64,000 nt of DNA from Macrophomina tecta. Its lineage: Eukaryota > Ascomycota > Dothideomycetes > Botryosphaeriales > Botryosphaeriaceae. The stretch lies in assembly GCA_024180945.1 (NCBI GenBank), contig JAKSGN010000043.1:3038001-3102000 (forward strand), read 5' to 3'. The number at the start of each line of letters is the position of its first letter. Positions within the stretch are counted from its first letter, which is position 1. The position numbers were made by a program, and so were the translations under genes. Below the pieces are notes generated by a model. The model did no database searches. It was not told the origin of the DNA and saw only the letters and a program-made list of their open reading frames with translations. Shown here piece after piece: positions 43,946-55,359 of this stretch.

Positions 43946-45473
43946 AAGGAGATATGCTTGTGCCTTGCCTATTTTCGGGCATATCATCATCGGATCTACA
44001 ACCATCACTGCACGGAGTCGCTTCACTGTTCAGGGGTTCTGCACCGCGAGTTTGTCTGGCCTTGTCTGACCGCCGTATTTGAGATGGTACAGTCGAGCAC
44101 ACGGCACGGATGTCGCAGAGACACAGGGGAATCTGGTGCCTGGCTGTCGTCATCATGGGCTCGGATCTGTCTCGCGCGCTGGTGCGACGGGACAGGCCAG
44201 TTGTTTGCAGCTGCGTGGAGCTTGAGGACGCCTGCTCGTGCACCCCGGGATGTGGGCGTGTCGACAGCGCTGATCCGCGACTTGGCAACCGTCGAGAGAT
44301 CGATAGCGCCAGTAGCCAGCGCACAGCCGGTCCCCCAGCATGGGAACCGAAGTTGTGAAGACGCTCTGCCTTTCAATGGGGAGGGGGATGCCAATAATAA
44401 ATCGGGCCAAGCCGACAAGCTCTCGACCCGGCTGCTCCTCCCGTGGACGGCGTCCGCGCGGCCGGGGCAGCAGCTGGATCGGCGGCATAAGCAGAAGATA
44501 ATATGGGGTGCTCACCGCTGAGCGCGCGACGAGCGAGGAGCTAGCGAGGCTGCGCTGCTCCGGCTGAATGCGCGGGCTCGAGCGGCGGGTGTGCGCTGAA
44601 GTATGTATCGCACTGGCTGGGCGGCGGGCGCCGGACCGGCCCTGCGTCAAGCAGCGGTGGAAGAGGGTCGACGCTGCGAGGCAACTCTCCAGCGCGTGAT
44701 CCGCACGTCCGCGCGCGCACGCTTGTCGCTGGAGCGCGGGCGCGGGCAGGGATGCGGCGGCCGGTCACACAAGAACGGTGGCTGTGTTGCTGCGACGGGG
44801 AGCAGTCGTTGCGGGCGGCAGGGAGCGAGTGGCCCCTGGGCGAATGAGCGGGCGGATGAGCGTCTGGCTGGGCGCGATCGAAAGCAACGGCGAGCGCACC
44901 GGGGGCTTCGAGCTGGCTCTGGCACCGGTCCTGGTCGCTGGCGGCGCCTCTGCTGCGGGTAAGCTGGCCTTGGTTCCGCTATGCCTGTTGCGGCCGCTGG
45001 CTCTTTTCAAACTCCGCCCGCCCTCAAGTCGGCTGGCTCCCCTCCCAAAACCACCCACCCAGTCCATCGAGGAAAACCCTCCATCTCGACCTGTGCTGAA
45101 AGGCCCTACTCATCCCCGAGTCGAACGCGTTACGGCCAGCGCCATCTGGTGCACGGCTCGGCCCCTCTCCCTCCTCTCTCTCTCTCTCTCTTCCTCCCCG
45201 CCTTCTCTCCACTCCACTGGCATTGCGGCGTTTCAACGGCTTCTCCAGCGCTCTCCCACCGCGTTTCGCTCTCTCCGCCCCCGACGCTTTCCCGCCTGCG
45301 CGAGGACGCTGCCCGTCCCATCGCGACACCGACGAGCCCTTCGGCCCGCTGCTGCTGTCGAGGCGCCGCGTCGCATCCCCGACGCCGCCACACCTTCTCG
45401 CCTGCCCCGTTTCTGAGCCGCCATCGTCGAGAGCGTCAGCCAGACCGCCCGGCCTGTGCACTAACCTCCAAGC
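42907..45473. other. Divergent intergenic region with CT microsatellite
   Basis: This 2.6 kb stretch lies between the zinc-cluster gene (-) and the copper-fist gene (+), both regulators with starts facing it. It contains a (CT)23 repeat at 43896-43941 and GC-rich leader-like DNA before each gene. Frames up to about 310 codons exist but run through the microsatellite (Ser-Leu repeats) and lack any motif. No additional gene is supported. Confidence 0.5.
43896..43941. repeat. (CT)23 microsatellite
   Basis: Forty-six bases of perfect CT dinucleotide repeat, the longest simple dinucleotide repeat in the window. It is a likely strain-variable marker and may affect chromatin between the two regulator genes. 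Confidence 0.97.
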
Positions 45474-47280
45474 ATGCCTATACTAAATGGCGAGAAATAC
45501 GCTTGTGAATCGTGCATCAAGGGCCATCGTGTCAGCGGGTGCACGCACTCAGGTAAACCCTCCATCCAGCCGCCGCCGCCGTGACGCCAGAGCGCCTTGA
45601 GCCGTGCCTTTATTACCAGCAGCCGTCCGCCGCCACGCTGAGCCTTGCCGTGCCCCGGCAAGCCTCACATGTTTCTCAGAATGCAGCTCTGACAGGAAGA
45701 CAGATCGTCCGCTGAAGCACATCAACCCCAAGGGTCGCCCTGTCAAGCAATGCGAACACTGTCAGAAGGCTCGCAAGACCAAGTCGCACCACGGCCGGTG
45801 CGACTGCGGCACCAAGAAGGACAAGGCCAAGGCGGAAAAGGCTGCTGCTGCTGCCGCCGCCGCCGCTGCTAGTGCAAGTGAGAGCGAGCACGATGGCCAC
45901 GTCAACCTCGACTCGGCGCTGAATTTCGCTGGATCCTCTCATGCATGTGCCTGCCATCAGGGCGAGAAGTGCCTTTGCGGCATCAAAAAGGAGGACCTCA
46001 AGGTGGACACCACCTTTTTGAAGAATGCCCAGCTCAACAAGGCCAAGCCGCGTCTCACGACCGCCCACTCCGAGACCACTTTGACCGTCTTTGCCAACGG
46101 ACACCACAAGCCATGCCACCGGTTGAACAATTCCGCCCATACTTCTGGAGCTCCGTACCGGATACCGCGCCACCACACCACACACGGTAGCACCGTTCAC
46201 CGGTCTCATGACAACCTCGCCGAGGTCTACAGCCGCACCATGGATCCCGCTCGCCGTTCCGTCGACAGCTTGAACCTGACAAATAATGCATTCGGCTACT
46301 TTCCTCCGCAAACCTCTGCTGATAGCGTGCCCATGACCCCTCTGGCTGGCAGCTTGGAAAACGACACGTCCATCTTTGATCCGTCGAAGTATGTTTACAA
46401 CCAGCAGAACGCCCTGAGCAAGATGATAGGAGAAAACGAGCCTCACGGATTGCCCCTGTCGGAAAGCATGCCGGTGCACACGTATTCCTGGATGAACGGC
46501 ATGTACCCTCCTGCCCCGCAATATGGTGTGGAGAGCATATCCACATCTCCTACTGGCGATCTTACCCCGGACTTTGAGTACAACATCCCGTCGGCTGCGG
46601 CGGACATGACGTCTAATCCATACCCCTGGTCTGCTGGTGATCTTCCCCTGGATCCGAATAAGCTCTCGGACTCGCTCCAGCCCGTCTCCCACAGCGGCGA
46701 ATCGAACCGACAGAGCGTGCCTGGCATGACGACTTCGTCTTCCGGAGCACAGTCCGAGGTTGGTGAGCCCGCTCTATTCGGCGACATGGACTTGAACAAG
46801 ATGCAACAGGAGCCCTCCGTCAGCGATCAGCAGCTGATGAACGATCCCTTCCAGATTGGGGATCCTCAATCTTACCGTCTCAGCTCAGCGTCTCTTGGCC
46901 AGCAGGATGTTCGTCAGATGCCGACGTCGGTTCCGCAAACCGAGCCTCGCCAGAATCTGGATCTTGATTTCATGCAGGGCACCCAGGACAACAGCCTAAT
47001 GGGGCAACCGGCCGTTTTTGGCACAAGCTCGCTCGACAACCAATCAGTGTTCCAGACCACTACTGCCGGCTCGTCCGGCTTCCCGGATGCCACATTCACT
47101 GCTGCCGACTTTGCGGCCAGCATGAACGCTCCTCAGAGCGGCCTTGATGCCACGGCGACTGCAGATGCACAGGGCACGGACTGGTACAATCTTCTGGGTA
47201 CTGGCATGGGTGTCAATGCATTCTCAGTACCCATAGAAACAATGAGCAACCAACCCCCGGAATTTCCGACGTGGTTATAA
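45474..47280 (+). CDS. Copper-fist DNA-binding transcription factor
   Basis: Regulator of the Ace1/Mac1/Cuf1 family (copper or other metal homeostasis, nucleus). Exon 1 (45474-45552) encodes MPILNGEKYACESCIKGHRV and the first half of the zinc module: Cys11, Cys14, Cys23 and His25. Splicing to 45704 gives CTHSDRPLKHINPKGRP, matching the family exactly, including the minor-groove KGRP motif, then QCEHCQKARK and HHGRCDC; total 551 aa. An earlier in-frame acceptor at 45680 would insert eight residues before RPL. A Lys/Ala-rich stretch with a run of eight Ala follows. A single Cys cluster CACHQGEKCLC (about residues 107-117) is the potential copper-sensing site. The rest is Ser/Pro/Gln-rich activation-type sequence ending PEFPTWL. 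Whether it responds to copper or, like Haa1, to other stress cannot be told. Confidence 0.93.
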
Positions 47281-49000
47281 CACCACGGGTCAAGCTGCCA
47301 GGTCGTCGGTGGTCCGTGACGGTGTCAGTCAGTCTTGGTCGTTGGTCTCGCATTCGGCTCGTGAAGGTGGTTTGGATCGGAGGCCTCGCGGGGTGCTAAC
47401 CGCAAGCAATGGTTTACGGGCCGCCATGGCGAGCTAATCAAAATTTACCGAGATGCGAGATTGGCCGACGAGAATTGTGCGACATTTATCCCATGGACGC
47501 CGCAGGTCAGCCAACACACGGCCTGCCCCAGCATTAAATTAGGTAGCTTTCATTTGGCTTGTTTTCTGCGTTTTGTTTCGAGAGATATCCTTTACGACGC
47601 CATGACATATGACGCTGTAGATGCGATGATACCTATCCCTTGTTGGCTACTCTCGCCGTCCAATCGCTCAATCATCAACTTCTCAGCAACCGCAGCAGCT
47701 CTCGGCCCGAGCAGAGAGTTTGACAGACGGCCGCGCGAAACAGCATCAGCGACGAAAAAGCAAAAAACAAACAGCCAGCACTGCATCTTTTCGATACCGG
47801 CATAAGGCAAGCAATTCCAAACAATTCCCCATTATGTGCGCGAGCGAAATAGATTTCGTTGCTGTTTTGTTATTTTTGCTTCTACATTTCATTTTTCCAT
47901 CGTACCGATTTTAGTCCGTTTACCTTTGGAGGGCGGATGACTGTTTCGGCGGATCCTATTTTTGTCCTCAACATTACATCGGCGATATTCGCCCACGGTG
48001 CGCGCGCGGTCGTCTGCTCTTTTGCACATGCAGCCTCTTCTTTCTTCCTCGTTTCTTGTCCTTTCGCACTGTAGATATCACGCAGGAGGGATCAGAGAGC
48101 GTTAAGGGTTATATCTTTCATCCTTTTTTTTATTTGTCTCTTCCTTTAAGGGGAAAGGGACGGTGGGTGTGTCAGTTTTCTTTTTCCTTCTCGATAGCAC
48201 ACGCACACGAACCCGACTACCTTTTGGGCGGCATATAGTGGAGTCAAAAGTATAGACGGCGGAAATCCAATTTTTTTAGGGAAAACAGCCGATCGTTGTG
48301 TTCTTGAGACAAGAAAACCAAAGTCAATCGGGCCATGCGAGTGTGCTCGTGGCACATGCGCGTAAGAACGAAGAAAAAAGCTTCGTTTGTTTTGAATCTA
48401 ACCGGTGGAAGAAGGGTTCATCCCCGAGCAAGGTGAGACGTTTGGTGTCTTGTTGAGGGAGGTAGCGTGTACGTCGGCGTCTGGTTCATGGGCGTGCGAG
48501 AGTGAGTGAGTAATGCACTGCCCAATGTCATGGGTCCTCTGTTGCTTTTCTTCAGCGTCCGGTTGCCGCATCCAGTATAGAGTCCGTGGACGGTAAGGGT
48601 TCGGCGCGCTGGCACACTACTGGAGATCTTGGGAAGGATCATCTCGGCGGTCAGGGGTGGGCTGGAAGGGCGACGGCCGCAGGCGATGCGAAACGCTACC
48701 GAAGTTGCCGCTGATCGCTAAGGCCGCATGACTGGCCCGCGGGAGAGGGGTGCGAGTGAACGAATCAGAAAGGAAGAGAGAGAGAGAGGTGTGAAGGGAG
48801 GGAGGGAGGGAGTGAGCGACGGGAAGCGGGAGACCGGGCAACGCGTCTCTCAATCAGTTCCTGGCGCGGCCACACGTTGCGGGCGCAAGAGATCTCGTGC
48901 CGCCTTGTTGCTCTTTGGCAGTCACGGTGGGACGGAAAAAGGGCTGTTTGGACGTCGCAAGGCGCCTCGAGCAGACGCGGTGCGCGCGGCTCACGGCGCT

Positions 49001-49031
<31 letters not shown>

Positions 49032-49606
49032 GCGGACGGCATCAGCGGAGAATTTCCACAGTCCAACAGCGATGGGGGGCCCAGAATGGGGCGGAGCAGG
49101 GGATTGGTGATTGGTTCGAGGGCGTGCGGACTCATGCTGCGGACGGGACGGGGGGCGGACCAGAAGAGTGGTTCGTAACGGCGACGGAGAAAACAGAAAA
49201 GCAGTGGGATTGTCGTCGTCGGTCTCTGCGTATTCACAGCCAGCCTCGGATGTGGTGGATCGACACGGCTAGGCTCGGTACATTGGATTGGATTGGACTG
49301 GACTGGATGGGACGTGGTGGTTCGGGGGATGTTCTTCGGGCCGTTTGCTTCTGATGGTGGCCCTGAATGATCGAGCCAGTGCTGCGCTGCGGTTGGCCGG
49401 TCAATGGAGTGTGGGTGGGCTCTTTGTTGCTGGCGGCAGGCGGGCGGCGTGGAGGTACGTTGGCTGTGCATGGGCTGTTATGCAGACGTGGATGCAGCAG
49501 CTCACAAGGACGGCACCAGAGCGGAGCCCTGTCCTTCGGCAGCGGTCCATGACGAAGGGCGGCTTTGCCGAGTTGAGTAGCAAATTACCGACAGGTGGAC
49601 TGGCTC

Positions 49607-49624
49607 TTTTTTTTTTTTTTTTTT
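49607..49624. repeat. Poly(T) tract (T18)
   Basis: Eighteen T in a GC-rich intergenic stretch, with no neighbouring gene within 2 kb. Confidence 0.95.
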
Positions 49625-52009
49625 CTTCGAGCTGTTCCCTTTGCTCCTGCGGCGGTTGGCGTGCTGGATTCGGCCAGGTCCGGCTCGGCCGCGGAGGTGC
49701 GTCCGTCGGGTGGTTGCTTGGAAGGGACGGCCGACGACAAACGTGGGGTGCTCAGATCCATGATCAGGCCGCGTGCTGTGGGCGATGTGGGCGATGTGGG
49801 GAGGGCTGGTGGTTGCTGGACTCTTGGTATTTCCCCTGGCTCCCAGCGGTGCAGTCCTCGTGCTGGGCGGACTAGATCGCCCTCCAGCACGGCGCAGCCT
49901 ATCCACGACACGGGGACAGACACCGCCTCGACGACGCCATTCGGTGGCCGGGATTCCCCAAAACACCGACAAATGCCTGACACGAGAGCCAGAGACCATC
50001 ATCTGGCTCGTCCACTGCTTTTCCCCGGCGCGTCAGGACCTGAGTGAAAGAAGGGTAATTGCCGTTCTGGGTGTAGGCTTGGAAGGCCGCGTTGGTTGGT
50101 GAACTACGCCCCCGCCATAGCTCAAAGTTGTTGCCGAGCTTCTCTAGTGCCTTGACCAAATGCCTGCGTGGCTGTACTACGGCGGGCAAATACGACTGGA
50201 TAGGAATCGGCGCATCACACATACCAAGAAATCGAAGGCCGTGCCGAACTGAGCCAGACGCACCACATCCTCTGGCGGGCAGACAGTGTACCCTGTTTGT
50301 CGAGCGTGTATGTTATGCACTTACGAGTATGCTCATGCTCGAATGGATCCGTCCGCTCTGTACGGACGTATGATCTGCACGGCAACGATCCGCGGCCACC
50401 ATTATTTCGCCTATGGGCGAGTGTTTCGTCTTGCTCCGCCGGGCTCGACTTTGGCGTTATAGAAGAGTCGAGACTGCCTGTCACACAACACCAGTATAAG
50501 GGGTACCTATACCGGTGTGCCTGACGAACAGTGCCTACGTTGAAGGGACTCGACCAGCCTGGCTTGCCTGGACAGCCCTACTAATTCGCCCTATAATCCT
50601 GCAATCTGCCCCTTCCCATCGCCCAGTGCTGCGAACCGTGACCGGTGCTTACCAGGAGATCCTCAGCAACCCTTCTAGAACTGAGGCCAAGGAGATCGTC
50701 CTTGCTGTTTGCGCTCCAAGTAGCGTCTCGATGGTGATGGAAACCGACAGCATAACAGGGAAGAGGAGCAGCAAGTTTTGCTCAAGTAAACGCTATATTC
50801 TGTGCCCTGCAAGCAGTGTTACCCTTGAATGCCCCTTATGACCTGCTATATTTTGCACCCGCTGGTGGCGTACGCTAATGTCCGACGCAATATGGCTGCC
50901 TTGGACCTCTACTGTGAGATGGGGGGGTTGGGGGGGGGGGATCAAGCATCGGCGTCCGATGGACGTGGTTGGCCCATGTGTACGATTAATTGCGACAAAA
51001 TAGGCGTGTGAAGCTCAGGATGCGTTGCTATTCGATGTCTCTCCCGCTTCAAGCCAAAAGGTTCCGACCAGGATGGGATATAAAAAAACTCGATTCTTGG
51101 ACAGAGCTTTCGCCTTGTAACACGTGAATATTATTAGCACATCAGACTCACCTTTTCAACGTCACGATATGAGACGATCACAAGCAGAGAAGAGCTATCT
51201 CATTGAGGAGATTGGGAAAGGCGGAGGCGACGGGCTTAGGAAGATAGATGTGGCGGAGGTAACAATGACGGCAGCTCTGGGATCTGGCTTCCCCCGAAGC
51301 GGCAAAACCACATCCTCGACCTGACCGAGCCGCACTCTCACCATCGCACAACCAAACCAAACCACTCCTTTCGAATGCTCAGGAGAGATTCCAGGCCCAA
51401 CTGGCCAACGCGACCTCCACGACTAGCCGAGCTATCTCCGAGCAATCCCACGTCCGATCCAGAAACACACTGACGCTTCCATTATCCCCTCCCATTGTGC
51501 CACGCAGCGCCAGATCAGCCCATGCCGAAATCTCGATCCCGCGCAGGAAAACCGACGTCATCGGTCCCCATAACGTCAACGGCCACTGAAGCGCACACCT
51601 TTCCCCCCTGCCCCATCGCGGGCAACGTAAGTTGGCGCAGAGCACTGATGGAAAATTGTTGGTTGGCCGTCCTTGCGAAAAACCGCGTACCCGCGCACCC
51701 GCTCCAGCTCGCCGGCGGTGTGTCCCATTTTTCGCGGCTGTGGGCCCTTGCAAACGCGGGACACAAAAAGCTTCGATGAAAGCTTGGGCTAGAGGTTGGC
51801 CAGTAAGGGAAGACTGGACAAGGATTTCTCGGCATTGAGGTCTGTTTGCCCCCGAGCCAGGGTCGGATGAAGGGATTAAGTCCCCATTCACCGACACTAT
51901 CCTGGCAAATCCGGGAAGGGGGAAAAGAAGGTCGGAGTGAAGGTCTGCGTTCTCGAACAATGGGACTTCGACAAGCTCCTCGTCTTCCTCTCCTGGCGAA
52001 GCTGACCGC

Positions 52010-52034
52010 AAAAAAAAAAAATTAAAAAAAAAAG
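52010..52034. repeat. Interrupted poly(A) tract
   Basis: A12, TT, then A11 on the plus strand, 85 bases beyond the stop codon of the minus-strand TAPT1-like gene, where it reads as a T-rich element in the 3' flanking region. Confidence 0.9.
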
Positions 52035-52119
52035 GCCATAGAAGATATCAGGGACAGTAAATATTATCCATAACAGCATTACCGCTACCACGATCGGTTT
52101 TCTCTACTGTCTGCGCCCC

Positions 52120-55072
52120 TCACCAGATCCTCTTAGCTACCATACTATACCTACTCGTCCCCTCCAACTTCCCGGCGTCCTTCCCTTCACCCTTCTCCTT
52201 CTCCCTCGCCTTGCTCTCTCTATCCCTCAATGCCCTCAACCCCTCCGCATCATCAGCATAAATCCACCGTTTTTTGTCGTCCTCGACCTCAACGACGCCC
52301 CACCCGCCGACCCTCTTCCCGTCCGTCGTCGTGACCATCTTCTCGCGCTCTTTCATGCCCTTATACCGGGACCGCGCGAAGCCGAGCAGGCACATGCCGA
52401 GCACCAGCTTGAAGGCCAGCAGCACAAAGTAGGCGACGAGAAAGACGACGATCATGGTGGTGAATGCGATGACATCATCGAGCGACCACAGGTGCCAGCC
52501 TGACGTTGGCTGCGCACCGGCGCCAAACGACGAGCGGCCTAGTGCGCGCCGGAAGATATGGTCGATGTGCTGCAGCGCAGCGGTGGTGGCTGGCGAGCTC
52601 GATGTGGCTTGCGAGCCTGATTCGACTGAAAGGCTCGTGGCGGTGGAGGGGATGGGCATCGGCATGTGAGTCGCAAGGAACATGTGATAAGTCTGGATGG
52701 TGGCGCGGATGAAGAGGCAGGCGAGGGGCAGGACGGGAAGGCCGAGGCGTTTGGTTAGGTTCTGGTCGAAGAAGGCCTGAGAATGTTAATTTGGCCCATG
52801 CGCGAGTGGTGCAAGGATAACTTACGTTGGAGTAGTAGTCTTTGGCTAACACATCCAAAAATCGACCGTAAACGGCAGGCTTGGTGTTGTTGAACTTTGT
52901 AATATAGGCATGCTTGAGCCAGTCAACGAGCATCTCGCTACCGAGGACAAGCAAAAAAGGACCTAAGACCTGACCCGTCCATTTGGGGAAGATAGTGAAG
53001 CTCTTCGGAATAATGCTAGTGCTTCTGAAAGGCGCACTGGTACCGTTGCCGCCCAGTCCTCCGCTGCTGGAGGAACTCGAAAGGTCACCGAGGATACTGA
53101 GACCACCAACCTCTACAATGTTGCGGCATGCGATGATCATGAGCATGAGCCAGAGCTGGAACCTCTCAACCATATCCGCACAAGTGAGCTGGAAGAGATT
53201 CTCCTTCTCGAACTTCTTGAACACCGTTCCTTTGATCTCGACGAATTGATTCGACATCAAAAGCGTAAGGAGGGCATTCGAGTAGGAATTAACGGCAACG
53301 TTCAGCGTAATGACCTGGTAAAAAAGGGCGGTGGAGTGAATAGATGTGTAGGCGAGCGCAAGCAAGAACATCCAGAATGGCCGAATGACCTTGCTCCTTC
53401 CATCGGCATTGCGATCGAGGGTTTCCCGCGAGAGTAGACACTCGAGAATGTCTTGCCCTAGCGCAGAAAAGAGTCGATCGCAAACCTCGAGTACGTTGTA
53501 AATAACGTAAAGCTTAATAGCGGCTTGCCCTCTAATATTATGGTACGTTTTGCTGGCGTCAAACCGCATCAAAACGAGGCAGGTGGAGATGACCAACAAA
53601 CCTTTCAAAATGTCCGCTTTATGGTTCGGCATCAAAGTTGATGGGACAGATTTCATCCGGCGATGGCGATAGATAGAAGACCGAGGCAGTCTCCGCGATG
53701 CCTGGGGCTCCATTATGACAGGGATGCTATTGCCACTTGAAATGCCCGAAGGAGGATCGGAGGTCTGAGAAAATGACGATTTACGAGGGGTTGCATCGTG
53801 TTCTACAGAGCCGTTCCCAGTAGCATGTTCTACCGCCCCGCGCCTTCGCTGCCACAGTCGACCCAGACCCTGGTAAATGAACTTTGCGATGTCGTTTGCC
53901 TCCTTCCATGCATTTGTTGCCCACCACTTGACAAGGATCCAGATGGCTTTGAGGAATCGCAAAGGCAAGATAGTAAATGTGTAAAGCCACGCATCAAGGC
54001 AGGCGAGAGCACCGAAACCGAGGGACTGTTCCAGTTCAAAGGGAAGGATGAGGAAATTCAGTAAACGCTCGAACTTGATTCGTGAAGACTCGTAGGGGAA
54101 GTCACTGTTGACAGAACGGTGGATGTAGAGCGGAGAAGGCTTTTCGGACGAGAGTTCCAGTTGCAGGTAGGTGGGTATTGAGAGCGGTGGCAAAGGAATG
54201 GTGGCCGGCATGGGTGAGGGCATAGGTGTTTCTTGTATAGCGGAGGGCTTGAGGCCACCGTTGGGTTCTCCTCTTTTATCGTCAAGGTTGAGAGGGGTCG
54301 GGCGAGACTTTGGTTGAATCTGGTCCAACGAAGGGGTAGCGCCCCTATTGGATTGTTTCCGGCGCATGACAGGAGTTGAAACGGTCCGAGACATACTAGG
54401 CTTGCTCCTAGACTCCCGCGACGACGACTTCGCGTGGCTTGACTCAACATGAGCGGATACGTCCTTGGCTCTTGACGAGCTACGTCTCCGGTGCTCACCA
54501 TTCCCCGAGGGCGAGATGAAGTGGTCCGGAGACTTCGTTTCGCGGTTTGGAGGGGCCGGATGATTCTTCTCAAAAATTACAGGGGCCTCATCCAGCTTAG
54601 GCGTGGGGTCGACGAGCGCATCGACAGGGCGAAGCGGCAGAGAGGTGGGAGACGAGGTGAGTTCTTGTATCTGAGCCGGAGAGAGCTTCAGAATACGCTC
54701 CCGCTCCGACTCGCCCCGGGGCGAGCTCGGCGAGGTGACGCTGCTCTTCCGCCTCTTGTGCTCTGGTTTACCATCCGACGCCGTCAGCCGGGAGTCACTG
54801 GCGCCGTCTAGCGACACCGATCCATAGCGATGTGTCCCTCCTCTCTTCTCGACGCCATTGGCGTCGTGTTTCTTCTCGACAGCGTGCGCAGTGCCGCTGG
54901 ACGCAGGTCCTTCCGGGCTGGTAGATATGCCGAGGCCAGGCGTGGCGGGGTCTTCAGCAGCAGAGAGATCTGCTGGACTCGGGGACAGGGCGGGCGTGGG
55001 GAGCTGGGGGTTCTCAGGCTCCAGCGGCGGAAACGTCTCGGAGGCGCTTTCAGGATCCTGCAGGCCGGTCAT
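52120..55072 (-). CDS. TAPT1/Emp65-family ER membrane protein
   Basis: Family role: multi-pass ER membrane protein; yeast Emp65 works with the SUN-domain protein Slp1 to protect folding proteins, and animal TAPT1 is needed for ciliary and Golgi function. Two exons, 55072-52826 and 52776-52120, give 967 aa. The start MTGLQDPESASE was preferred over the upstream in-frame Met at 55270, whose extra 66 residues are Arg-rich promoter-like sequence. Residues 1-350 are disordered and Ser/Pro-rich. The DUF747 core starts at SSRIKFERLLNFLILPFELEQ and continues with LKGLLVISTCLVLMRFDASKTYHNIRGQAAIKLYV in overlapping blocks, NVLEVCDRLFSALGQDILECL, then TLNVAVNSYSNALLTLL and NQFVEIKGTVFKKFEKENLFQ. The second exon restores KDYYSNAFFDQNLTKRLGLP and ends with GVVEVEDDKKRWIYADD, typical of the family. 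Head-to-head with a RING ligase gene. Confidence 0.94.
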
Positions 55073-55359
55073 AGCGCTGCAATGTCGAGGCCAGGGCGGC
55101 CGGCATGCTTCAGCAGGCAGACGGCGGGCGGGGCGACGAGAGCGTTGGGGGAGGGCGCAATGTTGGCGGGTATTGTAGCTGGCGGGATGTGTGACGGAGG
55201 ACTCGGCTCTCTGACGTGACGTCGCGTCGGGGCGGCAACCCCCCGAGCGCGACTCATGCGTGGTGGGCACAGAGAGACGCGGCCGGAGCTGCCTGCAGCT
55301 TGCTAGCTATAGCTCCATCGCCGCCAGCCCTCCCTCCTCCCTCTCTGCGCGCACCCACC
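55073..55359. promoter_or_regulatory. Bidirectional promoter, TAPT1-like / RING ligase
   Basis: Only 287 bases separate the two start codons. The segment contains a palindromic TGACGTGACGTC-type stretch near 55212-55223, which includes the CRE-like core TGACGTCA-like sequence GTGACGTC, and a pyrimidine-rich stretch before the RING gene. The CRE-like site is a short match and its use is inference. Confidence 0.5.

Larger units (their letters stand above)
47281..52119. other. Long gene-poor region
   Basis: Nearly 5 kb lie between the copper-fist stop and the 3' end of the TAPT1-like gene. It contains a GGC-repeat-like stretch near 49000-49030, poly(T) at 49607-49624, G runs near 50924-50940 and A tracts at 52010-52034. 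The longest motif-free frame is 210 codons on the minus strand (51379-52011); it has no recognisable domain and a frame-biased composition like the surrounding DNA, so I do not call it. No RNA gene or transposon protein was recognised. Confidence 0.5.

Noticed and set aside
43592..44521. A 309-codon plus-strand open frame
   Set aside because: It runs through the (CT)23 microsatellite as Ser-Leu repeats, has no domain and overlaps equal frames on the other strand; it is a compositional artefact.
48877..49178. Ala/Arg-rich frames over the GGC repeat near 49000
   Set aside because: They arise from the trinucleotide-like repeat and are open in several frames at once.
51379..52011. A 210-codon minus-strand frame
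   Set aside because: No recognisable domain or splice partners; the part at 51600-51780 is equally open in three frames. Kept only as a note in the region entry.
55073..55270. Upstream in-frame Met for the TAPT1-like gene
   Set aside because: The extra 66 residues are Arg/Ser-rich and would leave almost no promoter for the divergent RING gene.
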